Counted from the first letter of the stretch, positions 1 to 10,759 are shown. The stretch: 64,000 nucleotides of DNA from Shinisaurus crocodilurus (GCA_021292165.1 CM037876.1:119169379-119233378), one strand, 5' to 3'. Notes: generated by a model from the letters alone, not told the origin. Numbers and translations: made by a program.

Positions 1-286
1 GCACAAATTCAACAGGTGAAGCTTACCCCCCCACCCCACCCCCCTAAAACATGGAGCTTCAGAAGAAGGGGAAGTTCCTTGCATTTCCTTGTGACACTGT
101 AACCTCACCTGTTAGAGGCACAGAGTCAGCTCTTTTAGGAAATAAAATTTTTGGCAATATAAAGATAGGAATCATGTGATAAATTCCCTCACTCAACTCT
201 CCCTTGGTCCAGGCCAGCGGGTGCAGTGCATGCGTGCGGTCACACACAGAGATCTTCCTGTCTGTTCCCTCTCTGCTTACTGTCTC
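1..286. other. Intergenic or intronic sequence, nothing recognised
   Basis: A C-rich tract (27-46) and short low-complexity pieces. I looked here for the final RING exon of the RNF220-like gene (expected KLCPQC motif) and did not see it. Confidence 0.4.
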
Positions 287-363
287 TTAAAGGGGCCATG
301 GGCAAAATTGCAGCTAAACTAAAAGTTGTAGCTCTGCTGCAATTTTGCCCAGGGCCCCTTTAA
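287..363. mobile_element. 77-bp TTAA-flanked foldback MITE
   Basis: TTAA at 287-290 and 360-363 bounds two ~28-bp inverted arms (TTAAAGGGGCC..GGGCAAAATTGCAG) with one mismatch and a short loop. TTAA target duplication is typical of piggyBac-like transposons; no transposase is present. Confidence 0.65.
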
Positions 364-563
364 GTAGCTTGCAGTTCCGAGAGGCAGGGGAATTCAGGAC
401 TCCGCATGACAGAGTGAGAAGCTGTGATGGCTTAAGGTTTTCAGGACTGTCCCAGGCATTTTCGGTGTAGTTGGAGACTATGAACTAATACTAATAATAA
501 ACGCAGTGATAAAATGGTGATCCACCTGCCTGAAATGTCAGTGCACGATTCAAAACCATGCCT

Positions 564-722
564 CTTAGATTTCATAGATTTCATAGATCATAGAGTTGGA
601 AGGAGCCTACAAGGCCATCGAGTCCAACCCCCTGCTCAATGCAGGAAACTAGAGGAGGGGTCTCCCATCCAAGTAACAACCAGGCCTGATCCTGCTTAGC
701 TTTCCACACTCAGACAAGCTGG
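564..722 (-). mobile_element. 5S-rRNA-derived SINE with CR1-type tail
   Basis: Read on the minus strand, the head contains the 3' half of a 5S rRNA gene (AAGCTAAGCAGG.TC.GGCCTGGTTAnTACTTGGATGGG). It is followed by a tail like the CR1 3' end (GGTTGGACTCGATGGCCTTG, then CTATGAAATCTATGA repeats). The internal 5S promoter region (type 1 pol III) is retained. Sister copies are at 17.0-17.4, 31.8 and 36.1 kb. Confidence 0.8.
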
Positions 723-829
723 AAAAGCTAGAAGAGTAGCACTAAACAGGTCTACATCTTGGGTGACAGTGACAGTGTTCAGGCCCTCTGCAAGGGAGTA
801 CAGGTGAACCTGCTGTACTATGCCTAGAG

Positions 830-959
830 CAGTGTTCTCCAACCTTGGGTCCCCAGATGTTTTTGGCTTACAACTCCCAGCATGCCCCAGCCAGCTGGCT
901 GGGGCATGCTGGGAGTTGTAGGCCAAAAACATCTGGGGACCCAAGGTTGGAGAACACTG
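830..959. mobile_element. hAT-type foldback MITE (CAGTGTTCTCC family), copy 1
   Basis: A near-perfect palindrome with ends CAGTGTTCTCCAACC and GGTTGGAGAACACTG, flanked by the exact 8-bp duplication gcctagag (822-829, 960-967). The CAG...CTG ends and 8-bp duplication mark a hAT-mobilised non-autonomous element. Other copies are at 4.4, 4.9, 7.9, 10.8, 11.0, 21.4, 24.4 and 33.2/33.9 kb. Confidence 0.9.
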
Positions 960-1029
960 GCCTAGAGGCAGCAGGGACCCCAGGCTCAAAGACCTTCCTT
1001 TAATAAATACATCTGAAAAGTCTCTAGCC

Positions 1030-1149
1030 CAGGGGTAGGCAACCTGGTGCCCTCCAGATGTTTTGGATTACAACTCCCATAATCTCTGACCACTGGCCAT
1101 GCGGGCTGTAGTCCAAAACAGCTGGAAGGCATCAGCTTGCCTACCCTTG
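1030..1149. mobile_element. hAT-type MITE (CAGGGGTAGGCAACC subfamily)
   Basis: Imperfect inverted ends CAGGGGTAGGCAACCTGG and GCTTGCCTACCCTTG, with related CCAGATGTTTTGGA / TCCAAAACAGCTGG interiors. Flanks ctctagcc and cactagct match 6 of 8, an eroded 8-bp duplication. Confidence 0.7.
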
Positions 1150-1157
1150 CACTAGCT

Positions 1158-2034
1158 TGTTCCCCTTGTAGAACAAGAGATACAAAGCAAAATGTTCAGG
1201 CAACACTCTTAACTTTGTGAGAAATGAGCCCACTCCTGCCTTCAGTGTTTTAGCCAATGAGTGACGTCACACAGCTTCAATTAACAGTTAGGGAAGCTGT
1301 GCTACAGAGTCACATGTGCACCAGATGATTGGAGAGGGGGTTTCCTGGTGCATTTTGAAGCACTTTTTTTGTTTTTCCTGCTAGAGAAGTTATTGTCACC
1401 CAGAGAAAAAAAAACTGAGGAATCCAGGATTTCAGTGTAGCTGTGAGTGGGCAGTAGCGTGTCCACCCAAAAGCAAACGGGAGCAGAAAATAATAGAAAG
1501 CTGTTTTTTTAACTCAGGTTCAATATCATGAAAGCTTTAAAAAAAATGTAAACATTTTTTAAAAAATTACGGTACCCTGCCAACGCAAATGCCAATAAAA
1601 TCATTAGTATATACACATATTTTGGTGAGTGAGTGGGGTTGTGTTTGAAAGAGTATGGCTTATGTCACCCTGGCAAAGTAGCCCCCGGGTGTTGTTATAT
1701 CCATATTGCTGGGGGGAGGGCACTAAGAGAAAGTAAGTGTCTGACAGCCCTCCGTTGTAGACCAATGTTATTATTCAGTCTTTTGGCATTAAAAAAATAA
1801 ATAAAATTAGGACATGCAGTCAAGCCTCCTGCTATGGTAACAGCAACAGGAGAGGATGGAGGGCATGATTCACTGCTTTCCCTCTCATGGCAGAAAAAAA
1901 ATACTGTGGGTGAGTTGTTGCTACTGGTATACCGGTAAATACTTAAACGTGTGTATTCATGTCAAAGGCTCAAATATCTTTGCTCAAAAAAGAAAAGGGT
2001 GACTGTTTGACTACGCTGATAACATTGCTATAAT
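1158..2034. other. Intronic stretch without recognised feature
   Basis: AT-rich single-copy-looking DNA with short homopolymers. No splice-bounded open frame or known repeat recognised. Confidence 0.4.
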
Positions 2035-2330
2035 TACAAGGTACTTGAAGGCCATCCACAGAAGCCTTCTTCAAGTGCGCCCCCATTCTGAGGCTCAGAG
2101 GGTAACAGCAAGAAAGAGGGCTTTTTTGGTAGTCCTGTCCCGTCCCCCCATCCCTCCCCCGTGCCACCGCTCTGGAATGCTCTCCTAAGGGAAGCACACC
2201 AGGTACCCACGCTGCTGTCTTCCCAGTGCCAGGCTAGACTTTCCTCTTTTCCCAGGCTTTTAATTTTTTTTTTTTAAGTCTTTAAAAAATATTTTCGTAT
2301 ACTTGTGTTTTATTATCTCAGTCCCTGCCA
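2035..2330 (+). mobile_element. L2-like LINE 3'-end fragment
   Basis: The decayed plus-strand frame carries the C-terminal LINE block seen in other copies here (RVTARKRAFLVV, followed by a 'trim' of the LWN..P motif), then a T-rich 3' end. Too degraded for a clade assignment beyond L2/CR1 superfamily. Confidence 0.45.
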
Positions 2331-2639
2331 TGTGGCCGATTATCCTAGTCCAGGGGTCTACAACCTGGTGCCCACAGACAGGTGCTGAGGCCAGACAGAG
2401 GTACCCTCTGCAAGTGAATGGAGTGATTCCACTATTCTCTTCTATGGGGGGGGGGTTCCCTCCCTTCCGAAAAATGGCTGGGTGGGGGTGTAGTCCACCC
2501 CACCTCAAGGACACTTGGGACAACAGGGTCCTTGGTGGGGGATGACCTTTGCCCCACATTCAGCTGATTTTCAGCAGGGGGGGGGGTTTCTTGCCCCATG
2601 CAAACGAGTGGAGAAATGGTCTCATTCTCTTGCATGGGG

Positions 2640-2825
2640 ATGCGGAGACAGGGGAAGAGGAAAAAAGAGGGAAAGAAGAGCCAGAGGGAGGGAGAAAGAC
2701 AGAAAGAGGAGCCAGAGAGAGAGAGAGAGAAAGAAGAACCAGAAAGAAGGAAGGAAAGAAGGAAAGAAAGAAAGAAAGAAAGAGGCATCAGAGAGAGAGA
2801 GAGAGAGAGAGAAGCAAAGCTAGAG
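2640..2825. repeat. Purine-rich low-complexity tract (GA/GAAA)n
   Basis: About 185 bp of G and A on the plus strand, including (GA)n and (GAAA)n blocks. It creates long spurious open frames on both strands. Confidence 0.9.
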
Positions 2826-3059
2826 TGAACAACACATCCAGGGTGCACAATCATGCGCACACAAACAGATAAGGCAGGTGGGAGGCACTCCCATCATGTT
2901 TGTGATTGCCCCCCCCCCCAGCATCCAATTTGTGGTGGTGCCCAGGGCACTTTTTCAAAATGCCAAATGTGCCCATGGGCTCAAAAAGTTTAGAGGCCCC
3001 TCTCCCAGTCCCTGCAATGCCGTATTGTATTTTATGCTGTGTTGGCATGTTGATTAGTT

Positions 3060-3494
3060 TTATATTAGTTTCCAGGCGAAGTATAAAGCGTTGGTTATTA
3101 CCTTTAAAGCCCTCCATGGTTTGGGCCCAGGCTACCTAACGGGATCACCTTGTCCCGTACAATCCGCCCCGCACACTCAGGTCCTCTGGGAAGAATCTAC
3201 TTCTTCAGCCCGCCAAAACTAGGCTGACGGGTATTACCCAGAGGACCTTCTCTTCTGCTGCCCCCAGACTGTGGAATGGCCTGCCGAGGAGATTCGTCAG
3301 CAGTCTTTTGGAATTCAAGAAAGCCATAAAGACTGATCTCTTCTGGCAGGCCTATCCGGTGGAATTTTAGGATGTTTTTAAGATGTTTTAAAGATGTTTT
3401 AATAATGTATACTATGTTTTTTAATTAGTTCATATATTTTATGTTTATTGTTGTTCTCCGCCTTGATCCAAATGGAGAGGCGGGTAAGAAATAC

Positions 3495-3534
<40 letters not shown>
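3060..3534 (+). mobile_element. L2-like LINE 3' end with (ATC)n tail
   Basis: Plus-strand codons read VITFKALHGLGPGYLTG and later a broken LWN..P region, the usual C-terminal end of an L2-type reverse transcriptase ORF. A 3' UTR (CTCCGCC..GATCCAAATGGAGAGGCGGG) and a trinucleotide tail at 3498-3534 follow. It is truncated at the 5' end and has stops. Confidence 0.75.
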
Positions 3535-3535
3535 G

Positions 3536-3662
3536 ACTCTCAGCCTAACCTACCTCACAGGGTTGTTGTGAGGATAAAATGGAGAGGAGGAGGAGGATTA
3601 TGTAAGCCGCCTTGGGTTCCTTGCAGGAAAAAAGGCGGGGTATAAATATAATAAATAAATAA
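3536..3662 (+). mobile_element. Sauria SINE, 3' fragment
   Basis: Contains CTCAGCCTAACCTACCTCA, AGGGTTGTTGTGAGGATAAA and the GGCGGGGTATAAATATAATA tail followed by AATA repeats. The tRNA-like head is missing. Confidence 0.85.
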
Positions 3663-3755
3663 ATTATTATTATTATATTGTTCTTATTGTAATTTTTTTT
3701 TTTTTAGCATTATTATTGTAAAATGGCTAGAGAAAATTATTTTATGAGATGTTTA

Positions 3756-3796
3756 ATCAATTTAATAAAGAAAGAAAGAAAGAAAGAAAGAAAGAA
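3756..3796. repeat. (GAAA)n microsatellite
   Basis: About ten AAAG units directly visible. Confidence 0.9.
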
Positions 3797-4033
3797 CCAC
3801 AACAAATGCTGTTAGTACTCACGGTTTCCTTTTTAAGAGTTTGATCTTGAATTCACCCAAGCATGGGCATTTGAATCTTTGTTGCCATAAATCTTAAATT
3901 TCTCTCCGCTCCCACTCCCCGCCCAGACATCTGAAATGCCATGCCTTGTCTTACACTGAACATAGTATTGCCAGCCCAAGATTAATTGATGAAAGACCTA
4001 GAGAACTGTAACTGTCAGAATAGGGGTGGTTAC

Positions 4034-4108
4034 CAAGGTGCGAAGCCAGCATTGTTCACAGTGGATATGCCAACACTGAATTGAAGTCAAAGGCACTGAG
4101 TAGGATTC
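4034..4108 (-). CDS. RNF220-like: RNF220-like exon: RING core
   Basis: 75 bp, 25 codons, phase 0 at both ends. On the minus strand a polypyrimidine tract (TTCCTCTTCTTTTCAAG) is the acceptor and GTAACC the donor. The product ESYSVPLTSIQ-CWHIHCEQCW-LRTL supplies the middle metal ligands of a RING (C-x-H-x-H-C-x2-C). Human RNF220 has, from memory, DSYSMPLTSIQCWHVHCEEC at this place, with the same exon limits. It follows in frame after CHICL at 5,512. The RING is completed by a further exon that I do not see in the window. Confidence 0.85.
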
Positions 4109-4112
4109 CTTG

Positions 4113-4400
4113 AAAAGAAGAGGAACAGAGTTTACAGATCAATAATATTCTAAAATTCATTATGGTATTTGAGAGCTGAGTCGAGGAAGGCTGGTGCACT
4201 CCTGGGACCCTTCTAGCTGGTATAAAAAAAAGAACCCACACTTCTCCTGCACTACTAAACCCAAACTAACATTTAAGCCATGTATAAAGTTGGATTCTTT
4301 GCTTGGTTTCTGTTAGTTGCATGGTTAGTTATGGTCTGAATTGATTTTATTGTGATGGAAGACACTTTGGGCACAATCCCGTGGCCGCTAGAGACTGTCT
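4113..4400. other. Intron sequence, nothing recognised
   Basis: Includes the polypyrimidine tract of the neighbouring exon; otherwise unremarkable. Confidence 0.4.
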
Positions 4401-4404
4401 AGAC

Positions 4405-4472
4405 CAGTGTTCTCCAACCTTGGGTCCCCATATGTTTTTGGCCTACAACTCCCAGCATGCCCCAGCCAGCTA
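4405..4472 (+). mobile_element. Half copy of the CAGTGTTCTCC foldback MITE
   Basis: Only the left arm and centre are present (CAGTGTTCTCC to CCCCAGCCAGC). The right arm is missing, so it cannot fold into the long hairpin. Confidence 0.8.
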
Positions 4473-4937
4473 TGCGAAACTGGCCATCTAAGTCTTTTGC
4501 GGGGTGGGAGAAGGGTCGGAGGCTCCTTCCGTCCTTGATAGGATGCCTGTAATCCTCTGAGGAGTTATGGGCAGTCACATTGGATCGCGCTGTTTGAGAA
4601 CATATTTATCAAGTTTAAATGTATGGTATACTTTAAAAAACCCAGTTCAGCACCAGCAGCACTGTTTCTTGCTCCCATGTAATAGAAAGGAGATTAGCCT
4701 TGCTGCAGATTTAAACAGTGGAAAAAGGCGACTGAGCAGTCTTCAGAAAACTAAAAATAGAGGTGGGGGAAAGGACATTTTTAGAAAACACTGGGGCAAT
4801 ACTGGGGCAGAAAAGCATAGCCAGGCTGTTGTTGTTTGCCACTTTCAAACAGGCTACGTGATCCCTCCTGAACTTGAGTGGTACAGTCAATCAAATGTTT
4901 AAGGACCTGACAAAATGGCACAGGCATAGGTTGTGGG

Positions 4938-5043
4938 CAGTGTTCTCCAACCTTGGGTCCCCAGATGTTTTTGGCCTACAACTCCCAGCATGCTGGGAGT
5001 TGTAGGCCAAAAACATCTGGGGACCCAAGGTTGGAGAACACTG
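4938..5043. mobile_element. CAGTGTTCTCC foldback MITE, copy with short loop
   Basis: Almost perfect palindrome lacking the central CCCCAGCCAGC segment. An exact 8-bp duplication gttgtggg lies at 4930-4937 and 5044-5051. Confidence 0.9.
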
Positions 5044-5051
5044 GTTGTGGG

Positions 5052-5511
5052 GAACTGTTGCTCTTGCCATCAATTAGGGTTGCCAACTGACCGGGGGGGG
5101 GGGGGGGACCTGCCTAGCTCTTGTGCCATAGTTTGATTTGCAGACATCAGCAGATTATGCTTTTCATGGCAAGGATTCCAGAATTGATCACCTCCTAATG
5201 TCTGCAGATAAAGGGGCTGTTAAAGGCACTTAAATTCGGAAAGTAAAAGTATTTTAAAACCACTTCATGATTTCAGGAAGCAGAATTGAACAGCTGCTTT
5301 CATTTTAAGGGGGCTTGTACTGTTGAACTTCCCACTGCACTGCATTTGTTTGCTTATTCATTTGCTGGTTACATTTACATTTATTTCCAGTTCCTGAGTT
5401 AGGTATTGGACTTGTCCTAAAGAGGCCGCTTGGTTTGGATCTAAGGGGTTTGGCTTGTTGTGCCTTTTGAATAAAGCAAACCAACGTGTGCAGGTGCTGA
5501 AGGGGGCTTAC
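5052..5511. other. Intron sequence with G homopolymer
   Basis: A run of about 16 G at 5092-5107, a likely polymerase-slippage site. Otherwise nothing recognised. Confidence 0.5.
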
Positions 5512-5626
5512 CAGGCAGATGTGGCATTTAGAAGTGTCCCTGCGCAACAGCTGATGTCTCAGGTCCTGGATCTGAGCCTTTAGCATCTCCATGGAGAGGC
5601 CTGATGGTTTCTTTTCTCCTTTGGTT
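5512..5626 (-). CDS. RNF220-like: RNF220-like exon: coiled coil and first RING cysteines
   Basis: 115 bp. The acceptor is TCTCTATCCTAG and the donor GTAAGC. One leading base completes a codon from the previous exon; the exon ends in phase 0. The product includes MEMLKAQIQDLRHQLLRRD then KCHICL. RNF220 has FEALKARVRELERQL then KCLICM at the same place: a heptad-type helix directly followed by the first C-x2-C of the RING. The next exon (4,108) continues the RING in frame. The upstream partner must end with two unpaired bases; the candidate exon at 15.6 kb ends with one, so at least one exon between them is unrecognised. Confidence 0.85.
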
Positions 5627-5721
5627 CTAGGATAGAGAAAGGAGAGTCAGAGAAGAGCAGCAAACACTTGCGTCGAGAATAGGATCACAACAAGATTGGC
5701 TTTATTGTGAAGTCTGATGAC

Positions 5722-5752
5722 ATTGGTTGGTTGGTTGGTTGGTTGGTTGGTA
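5722..5752. repeat. (GGTT)n microsatellite
   Basis: Seven or more TTGG units directly visible. Confidence 0.9.
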
Positions 5753-5943
5753 GGTCTGGAGACTGGTCCACAGAACGTGAGAAAAAGCAATTCGGAACCA
5801 AATCTGTAGTGGACTTTTAAAAATCACTGTTCTTTACCTAGCTCTGCTTTGGAGAGGACATTTTTCTGCCTACAATTCTGCTTCAGAATTAAGCGAGGAG
5901 GAGTTGCCTCTATACTACTACCGTGACTACATACAAAGGGAAT

Positions 5944-6000
5944 GGGTGGGTTCACACAATACAGGAAGCCATCTGTGGCTTATAAGCCACCCCATGAGGC
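5944..6000. mobile_element. Fragment of the GGTTCACAC.. / AAGCCA foldback family
   Basis: GGGTTCACACAATAC and GGAAGCCATC..GTGGCTTATAAGCCACC match arms of the larger foldbacks at 34.4 and 38.9 kb. Confidence 0.5.
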
Positions 6001-6117
6001 GATTTAGCCTGCCCCCCATGTGCCCAACAGACATTGGGCACATGGGATTCTGTCTCATCAACTCAGCACTGCCACCGACTTGCTCTGACGTGAGTAGAGT
6101 CAGCACGCTGTCTTCTT

Positions 6118-6287
6118 CTTTTAAAGCGGGCCCTGATTTGCATATTTTTAAGCCAAGGAAATTTGCATAAATTCCAGCCACAATTTGCATAAATTCCAGC
6201 CACAATTTGTGCAAATTGCGCTGGAATTTATGCAAATTTCCTTGGCTTAAAATATATATATACATAAATTGCGGCCCGCTTTAAAAG
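6118..6287. mobile_element. 170-bp foldback with TTAA-flanked arms
   Basis: Outer arms CTTTTAAAGCGGGCC and GGCCCGCTTTAAAAG and inner arms around AAGCCAAGGAAATTTGCATA / its complement pair over nearly the whole length. TTAA occurs at 6121-6124 and 6281-6284. A 22-bp word (TTTGCATAAATTCCAGCCAC..) is tandemly duplicated in the left arm only. Confidence 0.75.
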
Positions 6288-6647
6288 TGGAAGCCACGAA
6301 ACCACCACCACCCCGACTTGGCCCACTTTCAGCTCTCGATGGGTGAGGTGCCAAAAGACCGCTGAGCGCAAGCAGGCAGAGTTTCTCAGCGTTGTCCATC
6401 CCTATGGGCCCCACTCACCACTGGAACGTGGCCCCTGAAAGCTTCTCTGAAATGGAATTTGGCCCTCAGGCTGAAAGCGGTTCTGCACCCCCATGCTCTG
6501 GACAGAAGGGGGTGCTGTTACCTCTTCATGCTGTGCTCTGTGCCCAGATGGTCTAACTTCCCAGCATCTTCTTTGAAGGATAAATGCTTCAGAGTCATAG
6601 TCAGACACCTGGTCAGGTAAGCATGAAGGAAAAGATAACGTTTGTAT

Positions 6648-6674
6648 ACCACCACCACCACCACCACCACCATT
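6648..6674. repeat. (CAC)n microsatellite
   Basis: About nine ACC/CAC units directly visible. Confidence 0.85.
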
Positions 6675-6702
6675 GTCCCTCAAAGAACTTGAGCACCTAT
6701 AG

Positions 6703-6842
6703 ATCAGGGGTGGGCAACTTGTGGCTTTCCAGATGTTGTAGGACTGCAACTCCCATCAGCTCTAACCAATATACCCAATGGTGAGAGATGATCAGAGATG
6801 CAGTCCAACCACATCGGGAGGGCCACAAGTTGCCCACCCCTG
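6703..6842. mobile_element. hAT-type MITE (CAGGGGTGGGCAACTTGTGGC)
   Basis: 20-bp inverted ends CAGGGGTGGGCAACTTGTGG and CCACAAGTTGCCCACCCCTG. Flanks acctatag / acctacag match 7 of 8. Confidence 0.85.
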
Positions 6843-6850
6843 ACCTACAG

Positions 6851-7908
6851 GAAGGATCAAAAGAAATGTACCCAAGGACTTGACCCAGGCTGGGCTTACC
6901 AAAAGCCCTTCTGCTATGCCCTAGCACCTGGAGTGGCCAGGTACAAAGAAGGCTAGCAGAGGCAGAGCTCCTGTGCCTTTAATGTGTGTGAACATAAGGA
7001 ATTTTAATATGTGCTTAGCATTTATATAGCACTGTACAGTGCTCAAAGCACTTCATGCCCATTATTTTGTTGTAATGGGTCAGTTTTAATTAATGTATAA
7101 CTACTGGAGGGAATTCAGTGCAGACTACTACTTGATAAACATTCACAGAAGGGTCACATATTTGTATTGCAAAAAGTGTTTATCATCTGTCAGTGTGAGC
7201 TTCTACCAAGTAAAGGGCCAGCTCCTGAGTGTTAGTGAAGAGAAACTTTAGAAACTGAGAGCTAATGACTCCACAAAAAATTGCATATTGATTCCATAAC
7301 TAAGGAGGGACTAAAATGGGTTATTGGACCAGGCCCCCGCACCCACCCACTGGAACTAGACTAGGAACACACACAATGGATTAGATCAGCACATTGGAAA
7401 AAGTGGTCCCACACTCAAATCCCAGCTTGTAGTTCTGATTGGCTGGAGATGAAGCCCAGGCCGGCCGACACAATGCAGCTGACGTAGTGAGAATGACACT
7501 GTACAAGCAAGGAGCTCGAGAATAGGGACACTTCACTGTTTGGCTACGAGATAGAATATATTTGGATGTGACACCCATTAGCCTTGATCCACCTTCTCTC
7601 TGCTCAGCCAATCTGCCTGTACAAAGACTAGGCAGGCCCACCTATTCAACAGCATAAGATCCACCCTGTTGTAAGCAATGCGGATCCCATTTATTTATTT
7701 TTAGGCCACCTTTCCAGACAAAGTCCTTTCAAAGTCCTAGATAACTCAGGAGACCTCTTTCTACTGTACCCCACCACCCCCTTCTTGCCTCTAAGCTTGT
7801 GTAAGAAACTGTTTAGGTCATGTGAAGATTCCATGGCTTGCAGCACTCTCGGAAGATGGAATGAGGCTTTCTGTCCTCTACTGCAAATTGTGCAGGAGAG
7901 CAAGCATT
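6851..7908. other. Intron sequence, nothing recognised
   Basis: No splice-bounded open frame and no repeat I can name. It includes a GAAACTTTAG..-type AT-rich stretch near 7,240. Confidence 0.35.
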
Positions 7909-7916
7909 CCTTAGTG

Positions 7917-8025
7917 CAGTGTTCTCCAACCTTGGGTCCCCAGATGTTTTTGGCCTACAACTTCCAGCATGCCCCAGCCAGTTGTAGGCCAAAAACATAT
8001 GGGGACCCAAGGTTGGAGAACACTG
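7917..8025. mobile_element. CAGTGTTCTCC foldback MITE with inverted flanks
   Basis: Ends CAGTGTTCTCC and GGAGAACACTG. Unlike the sister copies, the bases just outside are inverted (cttagtg ... cactaag) rather than directly repeated, extending the palindrome by 7 bp each side. Confidence 0.85.
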
Positions 8026-8386
8026 CACTAAGTGCTACTAGCAGCATGAACAAGAGATCACAAAGGATACATTTGAGTGGGAAGGGTGGGCATCTCATCA
8101 CCTTCCAGATCCATCCCCAAGTTGCTTTCTTGTGCAGTGCTCCTTCTAGCTGTCAACAGCCTGTGGTCTGACAGAAACCAGGGAAGTGATTGGAGTGATA
8201 TCAGAGAAGGTGTTATGTAGAACTCTACAGAAATAAAGATAAACCCATGACACCTCTTACATGGAGAAAGTGCTGGCTGGATATAATGAATATGAAGCCC
8301 GGTCTCCACCTTACCTTTATCAAGTAGAGACTGAAAAATGGCCTTGCCTTGATGGTTTACTTTCACTGCAGATGTAACATGTAGAA

Positions 8387-8505
8387 CAGCCTTCTCCAGC
8401 CTGGTGTCCTCCAGATGTTTTGGACATCAGCTCCCATCAGCATGGCCCATGGTCAGGAATGCTGGGAGTTGACATCTGAAATATCTGGAAGGAATCAGGC
8501 TGGGA
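8387..8505. mobile_element. Degenerate hAT-type MITE (CAGCCTTCTCCAGCCTGG)
   Basis: Ends CAGCCTTCTCCAGCCTGG and TCAGGCTGGG, with CCTCCAGATGTTTTGGAC / TGAAATATCTGGAAGG inner arms. A diverged relative of the element at 1,030. Confidence 0.65.
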
Positions 8506-8959
8506 ATGATATAGAGCTTGTTAAAGGACCGCACAAAGCACTTCCATGCCAGTGCTGTGTGATTGTACTGTTTCATGCTGTGGGTTCTGATGAAGAACTT
8601 TTTGGTGCCTGAGGTGGAAAACAAAATGGCACATACACCACAGGGCACAATCTCCCTGGGAAATTCTGCCATCCTCTTGCATAGCTCCCATTTATTTTTG
8701 TAGGGCTACTGTAGAAGAACGTTTCAGTGTATTGTGCTGCGTGAGTTAAATCTGCCTGTCTATCAATCTTAATGATACCCAAAATTATTGTCTTATCTGA
8801 CCTCGTGTTAAAGCCACCTCTGGATAAGCCATCACACGTAAGCCATATCAAGAAGTCTCCATACAGCTGTCAAAAGCAAGTGATGGCCCAGCCTGCAATC
8901 CTAAAGACAACTTACTGGGCAGGTCTCTGGTTGTTCTATTACCATTACCAACTTGCCCT

Positions 8960-10616
8960 TGGGTCTTGTGGTGCTGTTGCTAAATGCCAGGTTGTGGATG
9001 AGGAGGCTGACCGGGTGTATATAATTGAGTTCTGGCGGGGCGAACAGGGGACAGTTAGTCTCACCCACGTGTCCACCTGGGTACCGTACTTGGAATTGCA
9101 CCAGCACAGACTCAGAGATGGGGAAGGGGGGTTATTGTGGTCTACAGAGATTCCATCTCTATCTTCAGGCTTCCTGTCTGCATGAGCACCAGCTCTGAGT
9201 GTTAACATCTGGTGTTGGGAACCTGGGACAGGTTAAGCATTCTGCTGGCGTACTGCCCACCCCACTGCCCGAGCTGACAGAGATGGTCTCAGATTTGGTG
9301 CTACGCTGTCTAACCTGGTGCTTCTCAGGACTTCATGGATTCCATGACAATCATGGTGCTGTCCCAAGTGTCATTGGCCCAACAAATGTAATCAGTCACA
9401 CTCTGGATTTGGTTTTCTTGGTTGGGCAGGAAGATGGTGATCTCACATCTACCCCTTCATCGTGGCTCAACAGATCACTACCTGTTGAGGTTTAGACTTT
9501 CAGCAGGTTTCCCTCTCTGTAAGGGTAGGGGACCTATTTGAATGGTCCGTCTCCAGAGAATAATGGCGACTGTTTCCAGAGGGCGCTGGGGGACTTTCCA
9601 GGTGGTATGGCTAGTGTTCCTGTCAATGGCCTGGTCACTCTGTGGGACATGGAGTTGACTGGGCAGTTGAAACAATCACACCCAAGTACCCTCTCCCGCT
9701 TGGCAGAGCCAAATTAGCTCCTCAGTACACCTTGGAGCTGAGGGCAATGAAGCAAGTGGGACATCAGCTGGAACACAAGTGGAGAAAGACTAGTGTTGAA
9801 TCAGACTGAACATGGTTTAGACTTCATTATCGAGCCTACTCTGTGGCAATGAGGGTAGCAAAGGAGGAGTTCTTTTCTACCTCAATTGCATCTTCACAGT
9901 GTTGCCCAGTAGAGCTATTTCAGGTGGTGTGAAGGGGTTATTACAATCTGATCCTAAGAGGGAATTGGTCACACCCTTGACAGCTCACTGTGATAAAATA
10001 ACAAGACACTTAACTTAGAAGGTAAAATCATTGTATCTGGCATAACTTGTGAAACAGCTGGCACGTTGCAAGGCTACTAACTGGGACAGGACAGGTCAAT
10101 ATGATCATGTGATACCAGAACTTCATCAGCTGCATGGGATTCCAGCCCATTTCTGAGCTGAATTCAAAGTGTTGGTGTTGACATTTAAAGCCCTAAATGG
10201 CTTGGGACCAGGGTATGAATGCCTCCTCCCTAAGAACCTGCTTGGACCTTTAGGTCATTTTTGGAGGCTGAGTAGAGGCCCTTCCTCCAAAGGAAATTAG
10301 GCAGGTGGCTACAAGAGAGGGGGCCTTCTCAGTTGTGGTGCTCTGTTTATGGAATGCCCTCCCCATGAAGGCTCGCCTGGCTCCTATATTGTTATATTCT
10401 TGGCACCAGGCAAAGATCTTTCTTCCCAGGCATTTTAGGACTTAAGTTTTCTAGATTTTTTTGGCTGTTTTAATATATTTAATTCCTGTTTGTTGTTTTG
10501 TACTGTATTTTTTCCTTTTAAGCTTTCCTTTTTTAAAAAAAAAAAATTCTTTTAGCTTTTGTAATCCACTCAGGGAATGTTATTGGGCAGATTAAAAATA
10601 TAATAAATAAAAACAT
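8960..10616 (+). mobile_element. L2-like LINE with the reverse transcriptase region deleted
   Basis: The first part reads as the end of an AP-type endonuclease (LDLVFLVGQEDGD then TPSSW near 9,400-9,470) followed by the linker (WFRLHYRAYSVAMRVAKEEF near 9,810). After about 9,950 the frame jumps to the C-terminal LINE end (VKQLARCK near 10,060; FKVLVLTFKALNGLGPGY near 10,160; FMECPPH). A 3' UTR with AATATAATAAATAAAA follows. The catalytic YADD segment is absent. Several stops and shifts; not functional. Confidence 0.65.
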
Positions 10617-10759
10617 TACTGTCAAGAAATTGTTCCTTCTCCCTTGTTCCTTCTAATGGTGGTAGGGGTGGGATAAGATACTGCCGCGAAATCTGGAACA
10701 ACACACATTTTGATTAGAATGTTGTTTTTTTCCAAAAGGAGGGGCAAGAACCTTTAGAC

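Noticed and set aside
2515..2872. Overlapping open frames of 76-142 codons on both strands
   Set aside because: They are produced by the GA/GAAA low-complexity tract; products are Glu/Lys/Arg or Ser/Phe runs without a domain.
3498..3534. CRISPR-like regular repeats (also other trinucleotide arrays)
   Set aside because: Simple microsatellites without spacers, in a vertebrate genome.
6500..6640. Possible minus-strand exon (VSDYDSEAFILQRRCWEV) between AG and GT
   Set aside because: Splice sites are weak, the phase does not bridge the 15.6-kb and 5.5-kb exons, and no similarity to RNF220 is visible.
8427..8672. Short frames around the degenerate MITE
   Set aside because: No domain; shadows of repeat sequence.
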